A stretch of DNA of 64,000 bases. Source: Bradyrhizobium canariense. GTDB taxonomy: Bacteria; Pseudomonadota; Alphaproteobacteria; Rhizobiales; Xanthobacteraceae. The notes under the pieces were generated by a model. That model did not search any database. It was given only the letters and a program-made list of their open reading frames with translations, and was not told the DNA's origin. The stretch is taken from positions 2,356,001 through 2,420,000 of the forward strand of contig NZ_LT629750.1 of NCBI RefSeq assembly GCF_900105125.1. Reading direction: 5' to 3'. Positions 26,389 to 35,665 of this stretch are shown piece after piece; position 1 is the stretch's first letter, and each line of letters starts with the position of its first letter. Both the position numbers and the translations under genes were made by a program.

Positions 26389-27261
26389 TCACGTGACCGG
26401 CGCCTTCCAGCGCATGAAGTATCTTTCCAGCGCCTCGAGCACGGCATTGAACACGAGGCCAATAACGGTGATTCCCAGAATGCCGAAGTACATCTGCGGG
26501 ATCAGGAAACTGTATTGGCTGTAGATGATCAGGTAGCCAAGACCGGCCTTCGCCCCGACCATCTCCGATGCCACCAGCACCAGCATGGCGGCGGCGCTCG
26601 CAAGGCGAATGCCGACAAAGATCATGGGAAGAGAGGCCGGCAGGATCACCTTCCGAAACAGCTGTTGCGGCGTGGCGCCCATCGTCCGCGCGGACTTGAT
26701 CAGCAGCGGATCGACCTGTTTGACCGCTACGATGGTATTGAGGAGCAAGGGCCAGGCGCAGCTATAGATCACCATGGTGATCTTCGATGTCTCGCCGATT
26801 CCCAACAGAAGAATGAATACCGGCAGCAGCGCCAGCGGCGCGGTATTGCGGCAGATTTCGATGATCTGATTGAGCAGATCGCCGAGCCGGCTATACCGGC
26901 CGACGGCCAGCCCCAGCGGGACCACCAACACGACGGAGATGAAAAATCCGCTCAAGGCACGCAACAGGCTGGCTGCGACGTCATCGTAGAGCTCGCCGCT
27001 TTGCGCGAGCTGCCATCCCGCACGCATCACTTCCGAAAACGGCGGGAAGAACGCCGGGTCGGTCAGTCCCAACCGGGGGACGGCCTCCCATACCGCCAGC
27101 AAGATGACCAACAGCGCCGACCTTCGCCCAAATGCACCGAGCCATCGGACGATGGCGCGTAACCTCGTACCTGCCGGCGAGACATGATCGCCTGCGCCGA
27201 CCAGCGACGACGAACGGCCTTGCGCAAGCTCCAACAGCGGCAGCATTTCCAGGCTAGACAT
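26389..27261 (-). CDS. Taurine/sulfonate-type ABC transporter permease
   Basis: 290-residue permease of the SsuC/TauC family. Landmarks are LAVWEAVPRLGLTDPAFFPPFSEVM, DDVAASLLRALSGFFISVVLVVPLGLAVG, the EAA loop KSARTMGATPQQLFRKVILPASLPMIFVGIRLASAAAMLVLVASEMVGAKAGLGYLI. Last gene of the tauD-like operon; its start overlaps the ATPase gene by eight bases. It ends nine bases from cysE, which converges on it; the shared CCGGTC/GACCGG palindrome there might be a bidirectional stop. Confidence 0.9.
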   Translation of the reverse strand: MSSLEMLPLLELAQGRSSSLVGAGDHVSPAGTRLRAIVRWLGAFGRRSALLVILLAVWEAVPRLGLTDPAFFPPFSEVMRAGWQLAQSGELYDDVAASLLRALSGFFISVVLVVPLGLAVGRYSRLGDLLNQIIEICRNTAPLALLPVFILLLGIGETSKITMVIYSCAWPLLLNTIVAVKQVDPLLIKSARTMGATPQQLFRKVILPASLPMIFVGIRLASAAAMLVLVASEMVGAKAGLGYLIIYSQYSFLIPQMYFGILGITVIGLVFNAVLEALERYFMRWKAPVT

Positions 27262-28120
27262 GCGCGGCCTCCTCTATGGGATTCCCTGTCCGGAGCACAC
27301 CTTCTTCTTCGGCCAATTGCCCTTGCTGAACTTTCAGTACTTCCTCACGCAGCAGCGTCCAGATCTCGTGACGGACGTTGCCGAACGTGGGAAGCGACCT
27401 GACATCATCCGCCTCGCTGCGCAAAACTTCGGGAATCTCGACAATATCCTTGATCCGTCCCGGGCGTGACGTCATGACAGCCACACGCTGACCAAGAACA
27501 ATCGCTTCGTCGATGCCATGGGTGATGAAGACGATGGTCTTGCCCGTGCTACGCCAGATGCGCAGAAGCTCGCCCTGGAGGGTTTCCCGCGTCTGCGCAT
27601 CGAGCGCCGCGAAAGGTTCGTCCATCAGCAAGACCTCTGGATCGTAGGCCAGGCTGCGGGCGATTGCGACGCGCTGTTTCATGCCGCCGGACAACTCGTG
27701 CGGATACCGGTCGGCGAAGGCCGACAGGCCGACCAGATCGAGATATTGCCGCGCTTTCTCGCGGCGCTCCATGGCCTTGAAACCTGCGATATCGAGCCCG
27801 AATTCGATGTTCTGCGCTGCCGTGCGCCAGGGGAACAAGGCGTATTGTTGAAAGACGATGCCGCGATCGCGCGCCGGTCCGGTAATCGGCCGGCCGTCGA
27901 GCAGGATGCGGCCGCTGGTCGGAGCCGTCAGTCCGCCGAGCAAATCGAGCAACGTCGATTTCCCGCAGCCGCTCGGCCCGACAAGAGCGAGAAACTCGCC
28001 GGACTTTACCTCCAGCGTGATATCGTCCAGAGCCGTGAAGTGACGCGCCGCTCCTCCGGTCTCGCTGCGGACGAGGAATTCCTTGCGGACCTGCTCGAAC
28101 CGGATCTTGACCGCGCTCAT
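27254..28120 (-). CDS. Taurine/sulfonate-type ABC transporter ATPase
   Basis: 288-residue ATPase from ATG 28120. Walker A GPSGCGKST at residues 48-56, Q-loop IVFQQYALFPWRTAAQN, signature ELSGGMKQR at 142-150 and Walker B VLLMDEPFAALD at 163-174 are intact. It overlaps the binding-protein stop by four bases (28117-28120) and the permease start by eight, so the three are coupled. Subfamily TauB/SsuB. Confidence 0.92.
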   Translation of the reverse strand: MSAVKIRFEQVRKEFLVRSETGGAARHFTALDDITLEVKSGEFLALVGPSGCGKSTLLDLLGGLTAPTSGRILLDGRPITGPARDRGIVFQQYALFPWRTAAQNIEFGLDIAGFKAMERREKARQYLDLVGLSAFADRYPHELSGGMKQRVAIARSLAYDPEVLLMDEPFAALDAQTRETLQGELLRIWRSTGKTIVFITHGIDEAIVLGQRVAVMTSRPGRIKDIVEIPEVLRSEADDVRSLPTFGNVRHEIWTLLREEVLKVQQGQLAEEEGVLRTGNPIEEAAHV

Positions 28121-29184
28121 TCTGCGTCCGCCGTCTTGTTCGGACGGTAGTAGTTCAACGCATTGGTATAGATATCCGACGCCTTGAGCTGGTCCGGCTT
28201 GAGCAGACCGTCCTTCACCAGCCAGTCGATCCACACCTGCACTTCCGGATCGCCGATCAGCCCGCCCTTGGTGGCGACTCCGGTGCTCTTCCAGTATTTG
28301 ATAGGCGACGCGTCCTCGTTCCGTTTGCGTTCGGCGATGATCCTTTCAAACCGGGCTCGCACCTCCTCTGGAGGGGTCGTCTGTGCCCAGGCGATGGCAC
28401 GCGAAACCCCTTCGATCAGCTTGCGGGAGGTATTGGGGTTATCCTTGATGAACCTGTCGCGGAGAACATAGGCGCCGCCCGTAAAATTGCCGAACAAATC
28501 CGTATCGGCAAACAGCTTGCGGATTCCGCCGCGCTCCAGCGCCTTGTCGCGCAAGATCCCATTGAGCGTGGTCACATCGACCTGTCCCTGGCGCAGCGCC
28601 TGCTCGCCCGTGACCGGCGGCACCGCGACCAACGTGACCTGCTTTGCCTCCGCGGCGCTGAGGCCATTGCGCGCCAGATATTCACGAAGCACAAATTCGA
28701 GATGCGCACCCAGCGTATTGACCGAGACCTTCTTTCCGATCAGGTCGCGTGCGGACTTGATCGGACTGTCCTCCTTTACATAGTAGCCATTATAGGTGTC
28801 GGCATCGGATCCGTAGTAGCCGACCACCGCCTTGATCGGCGCCTTCGCCACGATCAGTTTGATAATCGCGCCATAGAACGCGCCGCCAATGTCGACGTCG
28901 CCGGTCACGACCGTCTGGATATCCTGCGGCCCGCTGATCGTGTTGCCGACCCACTTGAGTTTAAGCGGCGCCAGATAGCCGAGGTCTTCGGCCAGTTCCG
29001 GAAACGTCACCTGGCCAGCCCAGCCCTGATAACGCACCTCGGTCTTTTCCAGCGGTTCAGCCTGGGCCTGCCAGCTGAAGCCCAAAGTCAACAAGGTAGC
29101 CCACAGAATGTACAACGCCTTTCTCGCAGCGCCTGTTTCCGACACAGCGCGCGCCGGATTCCTTGATCGAAACAAGAATGTCAT
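28117..29184 (-). CDS. Periplasmic binding protein of the tauD-like operon
   Basis: 355-residue substrate-binding protein of the TauA/SsuA/NMT1 type with a signal peptide ending in SWQAQA. Blocks are VRYQGWAGQVTFPELAEDLGYL, VVTGDVDIGGAFYGAIIKLIVAKAPIKAVVGYYG, DSPIKSARDLIGKKVSVNTLGAHLEFVL and GQVDVTTLNGILRDKALE. ATG 29184 follows GAGGAAATCGGAA. It sits between the dioxygenase gene (29 bases upstream) and its ATPase. The ligand is probably the dioxygenase substrate or its precursor, a sulfonate or sulfate ester. Confidence 0.88.
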   Translation of the reverse strand: MTFLFRSRNPARAVSETGAARKALYILWATLLTLGFSWQAQAEPLEKTEVRYQGWAGQVTFPELAEDLGYLAPLKLKWVGNTISGPQDIQTVVTGDVDIGGAFYGAIIKLIVAKAPIKAVVGYYGSDADTYNGYYVKEDSPIKSARDLIGKKVSVNTLGAHLEFVLREYLARNGLSAAEAKQVTLVAVPPVTGEQALRQGQVDVTTLNGILRDKALERGGIRKLFADTDLFGNFTGGAYVLRDRFIKDNPNTSRKLIEGVSRAIAWAQTTPPEEVRARFERIIAERKRNEDASPIKYWKSTGVATKGGLIGDPEVQVWIDWLVKDGLLKPDQLKASDIYTNALNYYRPNKTADAE

Positions 29185-29213
29185 TTCCGATTTCCTCAGT
29201 TGCGGGAGCTGGA

Positions 29214-30143
29214 CTAAGCGGCTTTCGCAGCCTGCGGCCTGGTCGACTTGATGCGGGTCACGCTGCGGCGACCGTCGACGCTGACCGGCACGTCGCCATC
29301 AATGGTGGCACGGCGTACGACGCGGTGCTGGTCGCCGTAATCGTTCACGGCATAATGCTGCGTGGCGCGGTTGTCCCAGATCGCCACGTCACCGGCTTTC
29401 CAGCTCCACCGCACCGTATTTTCAGGCGCGGTGATATGTGACTGAAACAGATCGAACAGCTTTTGGCCGTCACTCTTCGACAGACCCACGAAGCGTTGGA
29501 CGAAGTTGCCAAGCACCAGGGTGCGTTCGCCAGTCTCGGGATGAACCCGAACGACCGGATGCTCGGTTTCATAAACTGTTCCGGTAAAGACCTCGTCGAA
29601 ATGCTTTCTGTCGGCCTCGGTAGCCCGCGACTTTACGGCGTAGTCGTAGGCGTTGCTGTGTACGGCCCAGAGTTCATCGGCCAGCCTTTGCAGCGGCGGA
29701 GGCAGATCGAGATAGGCGGCAGCCGTATTCGACCAGATCGTATCGCCGCCAAACGGCGGGATGACGACGCCGCGCAGCACGGAAATCTTTGGATAGGCGT
29801 CCACAAAGGTGACGTCGGTATGCCACTGATCGGCACGTCCCCCGCCCCGGCTGGAGTCGAGTTCGAGGATCGAAGACGTTCCCTTCGTTGCACCGACCGT
29901 TGGATGCGGAACCAGCCTTCCCAACCGGACGGCAAAACGCTCCTGCTCCCCGTCATCGAGGTGTTTCTGATCGCGGAAGAATATGACCTTGTGTTCGAGC
30001 AGCACCCTGTTGATGGCAGCGACCGTCTGGTCGGATAACTCACCCGACAGCTGGATATTCCTGATTTCAGCACCGAGACGCGCGGCGCGTTGGATGATAT
30101 CCGCGCGCGGAATGACGTTATCGATGACGCTCGCTTGAGTCAT
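29214..30143 (-). CDS. TauD/AtsK-family 2-oxoglutarate dioxygenase
   Basis: 309-residue Fe(II)/2-oxoglutarate dioxygenase. From ATG 30143 the iron ligands are His108 and Asp110 (WHTDVTF) and His263 (TQHYAVNDYG). Arg274 matches the 2-oxoglutarate-binding Arg and Arg278 (in RRATIDGD) the sulfonate-binding Arg of TauD. FVDAYPKISVLRGVVIPPFGGDTIWSNTAAAY is typical of the TauD/AtsK branch. Such enzymes hydroxylate the carbon next to sulfur, so sulfite or sulfate is released with an aldehyde. It heads an operon with its own ABC importer. Taurine versus alkyl sulfate cannot be decided from sequence. Confidence 0.9.
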   Translation of the reverse strand: MTQASVIDNVIPRADIIQRAARLGAEIRNIQLSGELSDQTVAAINRVLLEHKVIFFRDQKHLDDGEQERFAVRLGRLVPHPTVGATKGTSSILELDSSRGGGRADQWHTDVTFVDAYPKISVLRGVVIPPFGGDTIWSNTAAAYLDLPPPLQRLADELWAVHSNAYDYAVKSRATEADRKHFDEVFTGTVYETEHPVVRVHPETGERTLVLGNFVQRFVGLSKSDGQKLFDLFQSHITAPENTVRWSWKAGDVAIWDNRATQHYAVNDYGDQHRVVRRATIDGDVPVSVDGRRSVTRIKSTRPQAAKAA

Positions 30144-30928
30144 GGTCGTGCTCCAAAGCCGCGATCCTTTTGCCGGACAATGCTCCGCCATTCGCCGGTC
30201 GCTGGTACGACGGCGGAGAAGAAACGATGTGGTTTTTGGCCAGTCCTCTGCGCGGATCGTCTGTCAGCTATCCTGGCTGCGCAACGGGTTCGCTTGGGAC
30301 CTCAATGCTCAAGCTGCTCCGATGCAACTTCGATACAGAGTATGAGGATGCTAACTCACCTCCGTCGGAAATACGTTCCAAACTTCGCAGTCCCCGGGAA
30401 ATAGTTGCGCTCGCATACCGCAGAGAGATGAAATGCGAGATCTGACTTCGGCATGAATTGGACCCCGGACATGACGTTGCGCATGGGCATTACCGAACGA
30501 CGCCCGCAAATCGTCGAATCGCATGATCGTCAGTCACTGAAACGAAGCCAGCGTTGTTCCCGCGGGCACGCAATGATCGCTTAGCCATTGGTGCAGACAC
30601 CGCAACATTTGCGACGATGGCGGCTTTACCAACACGAAATGCATCTATCGCCGGCCAGAATTCAAGTCGCTGACACTGGACTGCTTCGTGCGAGCCCCCG
30701 GTAGTTGTTTCAAAGGCGCCGGAACGACGCGAATTGCAGGCATCTTCTATTCGGGATCAAATCACTAGATTCATGCTCAGATCTCGCGCAACAACGTAAA
30801 TTCATTTCATCGACATTGTCGCGACTGAGCACGTAGAGTCCAAGGCGCAGCGGTGCGCGCTCAAACGACAGGCAATGCCGGTCGCTCCGCCAACGGAGCA
30901 ACGCCACGGCGATTGATGGATATCGGAA
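30144..30928. other. Long intergenic region, 785 bp
   Basis: Lies between the divergent dioxygenase operon and the methyltransferase gene. It carries two promoters. A Cys-rich frame without a start codon (about 30574-30768: ...HRNICDDGGFTNTKC...LDCFVRAPGSCFKGAG...) might be a remnant of an unknown gene. No IS end, tRNA or clear operator was found. The stretch is less GC-rich than its neighbours at 30760-30820. Confidence 0.4.
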
Positions 30929-31774
30929 ATGTCAGAGCTCGGCGTTACCATCAACCTTCAACGAGATACACCGGAACTTGCCCATATTTACGAACAGGCC
31001 GGCATCGTTCAATTCCATCACGGCAAGTTCCTGATCGGTCCCTTGGCGCTAAAAGCGGGAGAGCATGTTCTCGACATCGGCACTGGAACAGGACGGCTTG
31101 CAGAATTCGTCGCTGGCCTGGTTGGACCGCAGGGCCGCGTCATCGGAATTGATCCGCTTGAAAGCCGCACCGAGATTGCGCGGTTACGGCAGTCGAAAAC
31201 GCTGACGTTCGAGACCGGTCGTGCCGAGGACCTGTCCCGCTTCAGCGACAGCCAGTTCGATGCGGTCTACCTCAACAGTGTTTTTCATTGGATCGAGGAG
31301 AAGGAACGCGCCTTGCGGGAAATCCACCGCGTGCTCAAGCCGGGCGGCCGGCTCGGGCTCAACGTTCAGGACCCGTCGAAGCTGCACGAATCCCGCGTTT
31401 TCCTTCGGACCGCCATCTCGCAAGCCGGCTTAGGCGACCGGCATCGGGAAACCCATCCCGTCTTCGGCGTGACTCAAGAGCAACTCAAGGCCCTGTTCGC
31501 GGCGGGCGGCTTCGTCGACTACCGCAGCGACATGCGATCGCTGGTTGACGTGCACAGCGATGCCGACTCCCAGTTCAAATGGTCGGAAAGCAACGCTTTC
31601 GGCAATTTTCTGGACGGCTTCTCCCGATCCGAGCGCGAGCAAGTGCGCATCGCGTTTGCCCGCCTTGTCGAAGCCAAGCGTACACCCGAAGGGATCAGAC
31701 TGGAGCGGTATCTGCGCTTTGCCTTCGCACGGAAGCCGGACGGATCATTGAAAGAGCCAAAACTGCCCGCGTGA
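30929..31774 (+). CDS. Class I SAM-dependent methyltransferase
   Basis: 281-residue methyltransferase. Motif I HVLDIGTGTGRLAEFVAGLVGPQGRVIGIDPLESR binds S-adenosylmethionine; FDAVYLNSVFHWIEEKERALREIHRVLKPGGRLGL are motifs II-III, typical of UbiE/Methyltransf_11 types. It begins a rightward run with an LLM monooxygenase 45 bases later and an NlpA-type binding protein, so it may act on the same sulfur compound, for example S-methylation of a thiol, but the substrate is not deducible. There is no membrane segment. Confidence 0.85.
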   Translation: MSELGVTINLQRDTPELAHIYEQAGIVQFHHGKFLIGPLALKAGEHVLDIGTGTGRLAEFVAGLVGPQGRVIGIDPLESRTEIARLRQSKTLTFETGRAEDLSRFSDSQFDAVYLNSVFHWIEEKERALREIHRVLKPGGRLGLNVQDPSKLHESRVFLRTAISQAGLGDRHRETHPVFGVTQEQLKALFAAGGFVDYRSDMRSLVDVHSDADSQFKWSESNAFGNFLDGFSRSEREQVRIAFARLVEAKRTPEGIRLERYLRFAFARKPDGSLKEPKLPA

Positions 31775-31819
31775 CCCCCTCTTCCCATCTTGCAGATCAA
31801 CAAACGAGAGTTTTCGGAC

Positions 31820-33163
31820 ATGAGCGATCGGCGGCAGCTTGCCCTCAACCTCTTCATCTATCCGGGTGGCCACCACGAAGCGGCGTGGCGCTATAAGGGG
31901 TCCGCAGCGGACCGCGTGCTCGACATCAGCTACTATCAGGAACTGGCCAAGCGCGCCGAAGCCCACAAATTCGATGCGATCTTTTTCGCCGACGGCCCGG
32001 CACTCGCCGACAATGTGCGCTACGCGCAACGATTCCGGCTGGAGCCGATCACCTGGCTTTCAGCCATCGCCGCCGTCACAAGCCGTATCGGCCTGATCGC
32101 CACGGCATCGACGACGTATATGGAGCCATATAATCTCGCCCGGTTGTTTGCCTCGCTCGATCATATCAGCGGGGGCCGCGCAGGGTGGAATATCGTCACC
32201 ACCAGCGCGCCGCAGGCGGCGCAGAATTTTGGGTTGCCCGAGCATCCTCCCCACGGCGAGCGATACGAGCGCGCAAGGGAATTTATCGACGTCGTCACCA
32301 GGCTATGGGATAGCTGGGAGGACGAAGCGCTTGTCAACGATCCCGCGTCGGGCATCTTTGCCGATACCGGCAAGGTTCATACGATCGATCACATAGGAAA
32401 GCATTTCCGGGTTCGGGGACCACTGAACATCTCACGGCCGCCGCAAGGCAGGCCGGTGTATGTGCAGGCAGGCTCGTCCGACGACGGGCGCGCTTTCGCC
32501 GCCCGCTTCGCCGAGGCGATCTTCACCGCGCATCAGACGCTTGCAAGCGCGCAGGAATTCTATACCGCCATCAAGCGGCAAGCCCGCGTCTTCGATCGCA
32601 GTCCCGACCAGATCAAGGTCCTGCCTGGCATCAGTCCTTTCATCGGAAGCACGCAGGCGGAAGCGGATCGCCTGCAGGACGAATTCAATGCGTTGATCCA
32701 GCCGGAATACTCGTTGACCCAGCTCCGCCAGATGATCGGGCTCGATCTTTCGGGCTTCGATCTCGACGGACCATTCCCACGGCATCTGATCGACACGCAG
32801 AGCGCACAGGGCGTTGCCAGCCGCTTCAAGCTCGTCATCGACATCGTCGACCGCGAACGGCCGACGATCCGGCAGCTTGTGCAGCGCCTTGCAGGCGCGC
32901 GCGGCCACTGGGTAATCGCCGGCCCACCGGAAAAGATCGCGGACAACATTCAGGCGTGGTTCGAAGGCGGCGCCGCCGACGGTTTCAACGTCATGCCGCC
33001 ATGGCTGCCTGGCGGATTTGACCTGTTTGTCGAGCAGGTCGTTCCGATCCTGCGCAAACGCCGCCTGTTCCGTGACGATTACACCGGAACGACATTGCGC
33101 GATCACTACGGTCTCACCAGGCCTGAAAGTATCTTCGCGGATACGATTCAGGCGATCGCATGA
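31820..33163 (+). CDS. LLM-class flavin monooxygenase (NtaA/SnaA/DszA type)
   Basis: 447-residue luciferase-like monooxygenase from ATG 31820, ten codons into a longer frame. MSDRRQLALNLFIYPGGHHEAAW, YYQELAKRAEAHKFDAIFFADGPA, LASLDHISGGRAGWNIVTTSAPQAAQNFGLP and VYVQAGSSDDGRAFAARFAEAIFT are family blocks. Nearest relative in the window is 18063-19403. It is downstream of the methyltransferase and 92 bases upstream of an NlpA-type binding protein, forming a small capture-and-oxidise unit with no transporter of its own. Confidence 0.88.
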   Translation: MSDRRQLALNLFIYPGGHHEAAWRYKGSAADRVLDISYYQELAKRAEAHKFDAIFFADGPALADNVRYAQRFRLEPITWLSAIAAVTSRIGLIATASTTYMEPYNLARLFASLDHISGGRAGWNIVTTSAPQAAQNFGLPEHPPHGERYERAREFIDVVTRLWDSWEDEALVNDPASGIFADTGKVHTIDHIGKHFRVRGPLNISRPPQGRPVYVQAGSSDDGRAFAARFAEAIFTAHQTLASAQEFYTAIKRQARVFDRSPDQIKVLPGISPFIGSTQAEADRLQDEFNALIQPEYSLTQLRQMIGLDLSGFDLDGPFPRHLIDTQSAQGVASRFKLVIDIVDRERPTIRQLVQRLAGARGHWVIAGPPEKIADNIQAWFEGGAADGFNVMPPWLPGGFDLFVEQVVPILRKRRLFRDDYTGTTLRDHYGLTRPESIFADTIQAIA

Positions 33164-33255
33164 TCTGGCGATCCGCCCCGTACTGGTCGCCCGGCGTCAA
33201 CGACGTCGCGTAACCTCCGACGGACAGAGCCCTCCCACAACGTACCGAGTTAAAT

Positions 33256-34074
33256 ATGAAGAGAACGAGTTTTCTCCTGCTGTCGGCTTTTCTGATATCC
33301 AGCGCCTTTATCGGCAGACCATCCATCGCACAGGACGCACCCAAAACGGAAATCAAGGTCGGTTTCGTGCCCGGTCCCTACATCGACGAATTCAAGGCCG
33401 GCGTCGAGCCAGAACTCAAGAAGAAGGGTTATAGCCTGCGGTATTACGAGTTCAGCACCGGCCTCGAAGCAAATACCGCGGTCTTCCGCAACGACATCGA
33501 CGCCAATGTGATGCAGCACGCGGTGTTCTTGAACTCTTACAATGACCATAACAAAACTGACCTTGCGGGCATCGTCGCGGTGCCGACGCCCCCGATGGGA
33601 CTTTACTCCAAAAAACACCCGCGTGATGTCACGGTGAAAGCCGGCATGACGGTCGCGGTACCAAACGATCCCGTCAATCTTCAGCGCGCGCTTTGGATCC
33701 TGCGCGACCTCGGCTGGATCGAAATCAGGGACAACAATCCCGTGGATGTCACCGAGCTTGACGTCATCAAGAACCCCAGCGGGATCAGGCTCGTTCCCCT
33801 CGAGAACGCCCAGGGACCCCGGGCGCTTGATGATGTCGACTTTGTCGCCATCCAGGGCAACTTTGCCATCTACAGCGGCCTGAAGCTAACGGATGCGCTG
33901 GCACTTGAGAAAATGACCGCCCCCTATCGCAACGTTGTAGCGATACGACAGGGAAATAGCGAAAAGCAGTGGTCCAAGGATATCGTTGCCGCCTACACAT
34001 CCGATACGTTCAAATCTGCGATCCGCTCGAACAGATTCTACGATGGTTTTGCGCTGCCGGACTATTTCAACTGA
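33256..34074 (+). CDS. MetQ/NlpA-family binding protein, divergent
   Basis: 272-residue NlpA-family binding protein with a Sec signal peptide (FLLLSAFLISSAFIG...AQDA) and no lipobox. EIKVGFVPGPYIDEFKAGVEPEL, IDANVMQHAVFLNSYND, VAVPNDPVNLQRALWILRDLGWI and VDFVAIQGNFAIYSGL follow the family pattern, but it departs from the other three NlpA proteins (VPGPYIDEF instead of SAGPxxxxI, MQHAVFLN instead of xQHxPYL), implying a different ligand. It is the last gene of the methyltransferase-monooxygenase unit and needs a transporter encoded elsewhere, plausibly MetNI. Confidence 0.82.
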   Translation: MKRTSFLLLSAFLISSAFIGRPSIAQDAPKTEIKVGFVPGPYIDEFKAGVEPELKKKGYSLRYYEFSTGLEANTAVFRNDIDANVMQHAVFLNSYNDHNKTDLAGIVAVPTPPMGLYSKKHPRDVTVKAGMTVAVPNDPVNLQRALWILRDLGWIEIRDNNPVDVTELDVIKNPSGIRLVPLENAQGPRALDDVDFVAIQGNFAIYSGLKLTDALALEKMTAPYRNVVAIRQGNSEKQWSKDIVAAYTSDTFKSAIRSNRFYDGFALPDYFN

Positions 34075-34379
34075 TGTTTTCGCCAGCCGGGCGACCACAT
34101 CTCCGCCTCATGGGATGGGCCACAGCGCGACTGCACGACGACCGCTACCAAATTTGAGGACGGCCCGCCCCCCGGATGCGGTTGGTTCAGGCATGTCGCG
34201 TGGGTTACGCGATGATGGAGGTAATTTCAACGCGCACCCACGCGACAACCAGTTAGTTCCAAGATGGCGACGCGGCGTTGCTGGAGTCGCCGGGTCAACC
34301 AGGTCGGAACTCCCCCCGCCCCGGAGCAGAAAAGGCAGCTTCTCCTCGTAGTTCGGCGGCCAACGCCTCCGATCCAATG
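34075..34379. other. Convergent intergenic region, 305 bp
   Basis: Between the two convergent nlpA-like genes. I see no gene, no repeat and no hairpin with a T tract; a GC-rich stretch near 34150-34180 and 34300-34330 may hold non-canonical terminators. Confidence 0.4.
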
Positions 34380-35201
34380 TCACCTTGTAGCACTGTGAGA
34401 CTGGGTGTCGAAGCCAGCCGGGATGAACGCCGGCAGCTTTTCCTCGATGAACTGCTTGACCTCCGGTGACTTGAATACCTGGATGAAGGCCTTCAGCCTC
34501 GGATCGTCCTGCTTGTCCGGGCGCGCCGTGAAGCGCAGCACCAGTCCGTCATCAACGGTCCGGTCGATGATCAACGCCGATTTCGGATCACCGCCGGCCG
34601 CGAGCAAATAGGTGATGTTGACGAGCGCGAGCGTGACATCGTCGAGCGAACGGTAGGTCTGGGCAGGGTCGAGCTCGATGATCTTCAAGTTCTTCGGATT
34701 TTCGACGATATCCAATTTGCTGACCGAAAACCCCTTGCCCGGCGCGAGCTTGATCAGGCCGGCACGCTCCAGCAGAATCAGTCCGCGCGCACCGTTGAGC
34801 GGCTCGTTGGGAATCGCTACGGAGTCGCCGGATTTAATCTCGTCGAGTGTTTTGATCTTTTTCGAAAACAGCCCGACGGGCGCGATCACCCCGACCTTAT
34901 CGACCTGAACGAGATTTAAGCCGCGCTGCTTGTTCTGAAGCGCCAGATAAGTTCCGTGCTGGAACAGATTGGCGTCGACATCGCCGCTGTAGACGGCTTC
35001 GTTCAGCGCGACCCAGTCGGTCAGCTCAATCACTTTGACATCAATACCCTTGTCGTTGGCAAGCTTGGCGGCAAATGAGACCAGCTGCCCAACGGGCCCG
35101 GCGCTGGTTGCGATCTTGAGAGGCTGGTCCGCGAACGCCCCTGCGGTAAGTGCAAGCAAAAAGCCGGCGACGCGCGCCATACGAATGAGTGCCATCATCA
35201 T
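34380..35201 (-). CDS. MetQ/NlpA-family periplasmic binding protein
   Basis: 273-residue NlpA-family binding protein. ATG 35201 follows GGAAGGAACG; the signal peptide ends GAFADQ and has no lipobox. LKIATSAGPVGQLVSFAAKL, DANLFQHGTYLAL, VAIPNEPLNGARGLILLERAGLIKL and VTLALVNITYLLAAGGDP fit the MetQ pattern closely, similar to the protein at 11489. It is a single-gene unit, divergent from the monooxygenase at 35666 across 464 bases. With one MetNI in the window for four such proteins, it presumably shares that transporter; ligand unknown. Confidence 0.86.
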   Translation of the reverse strand: MMMALIRMARVAGFLLALTAGAFADQPLKIATSAGPVGQLVSFAAKLANDKGIDVKVIELTDWVALNEAVYSGDVDANLFQHGTYLALQNKQRGLNLVQVDKVGVIAPVGLFSKKIKTLDEIKSGDSVAIPNEPLNGARGLILLERAGLIKLAPGKGFSVSKLDIVENPKNLKIIELDPAQTYRSLDDVTLALVNITYLLAAGGDPKSALIIDRTVDDGLVLRFTARPDKQDDPRLKAFIQVFKSPEVKQFIEEKLPAFIPAGFDTQSHSATR

Positions 35202-35665
35202 CTCGATCGTTCCTTCCGAAAATCTGTATGGATAGTAGACGAGACGATCTTCCGCACAACGAGATTGTTATTTGTTCTTGGTCTGCCGCGAGAGGTGAAA
35301 CCTTTCGGCGACCACCTTCGCCGTAGATTGAAAAAATCAGCGTAGGCATTTCGATCCAAATCGGACGCGGATCTGAATGATTATTCCGTGATTCATGGAC
35401 GTCGCAACCGCTCTCACTTCAATACGCATCGATCATCATCGGGCATCGCCAGACGATTGCGTTTGGAACAGAAAGCCATTCGCTCGGACCACGGCTGATC
35501 ACCGCGCGATCTCAATCACAAACGGCGATACGTTGCTAAATTCAGACCCGACAGTAGGAGGATTTCCGCTCGCGCATGGTGAATTGGAAATAAAACAGCC
35601 GCGATATGGTGTTAGATACGTCACACGCGATGTTGCGCACCCAATCCGGACACCACCTGCCTGTC
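35202..35665. other. Divergent intergenic region, 464 bp
   Basis: Separates the nlpA-like gene (leftward) from the monooxygenase at 35666. AT-rich around 35255-35345 and 35525-35600, consistent with two promoters. In-frame extension of the monooxygenase to 35606 is possible but lacks a good ribosome site. No operator identified. Confidence 0.4.

Noticed and set aside
26383..26400. CCGGTC...GACCGG palindrome between cysE and the convergent permease
   Set aside because: Could be a bidirectional terminator, but there is no T tract on either side and it overlaps coding sequence.
30574..30768. Cys-rich open frame (HRNICDDGGFTNTKC...)
   Set aside because: No start codon in frame and no recognised family; may be a gene remnant, but unsupported.
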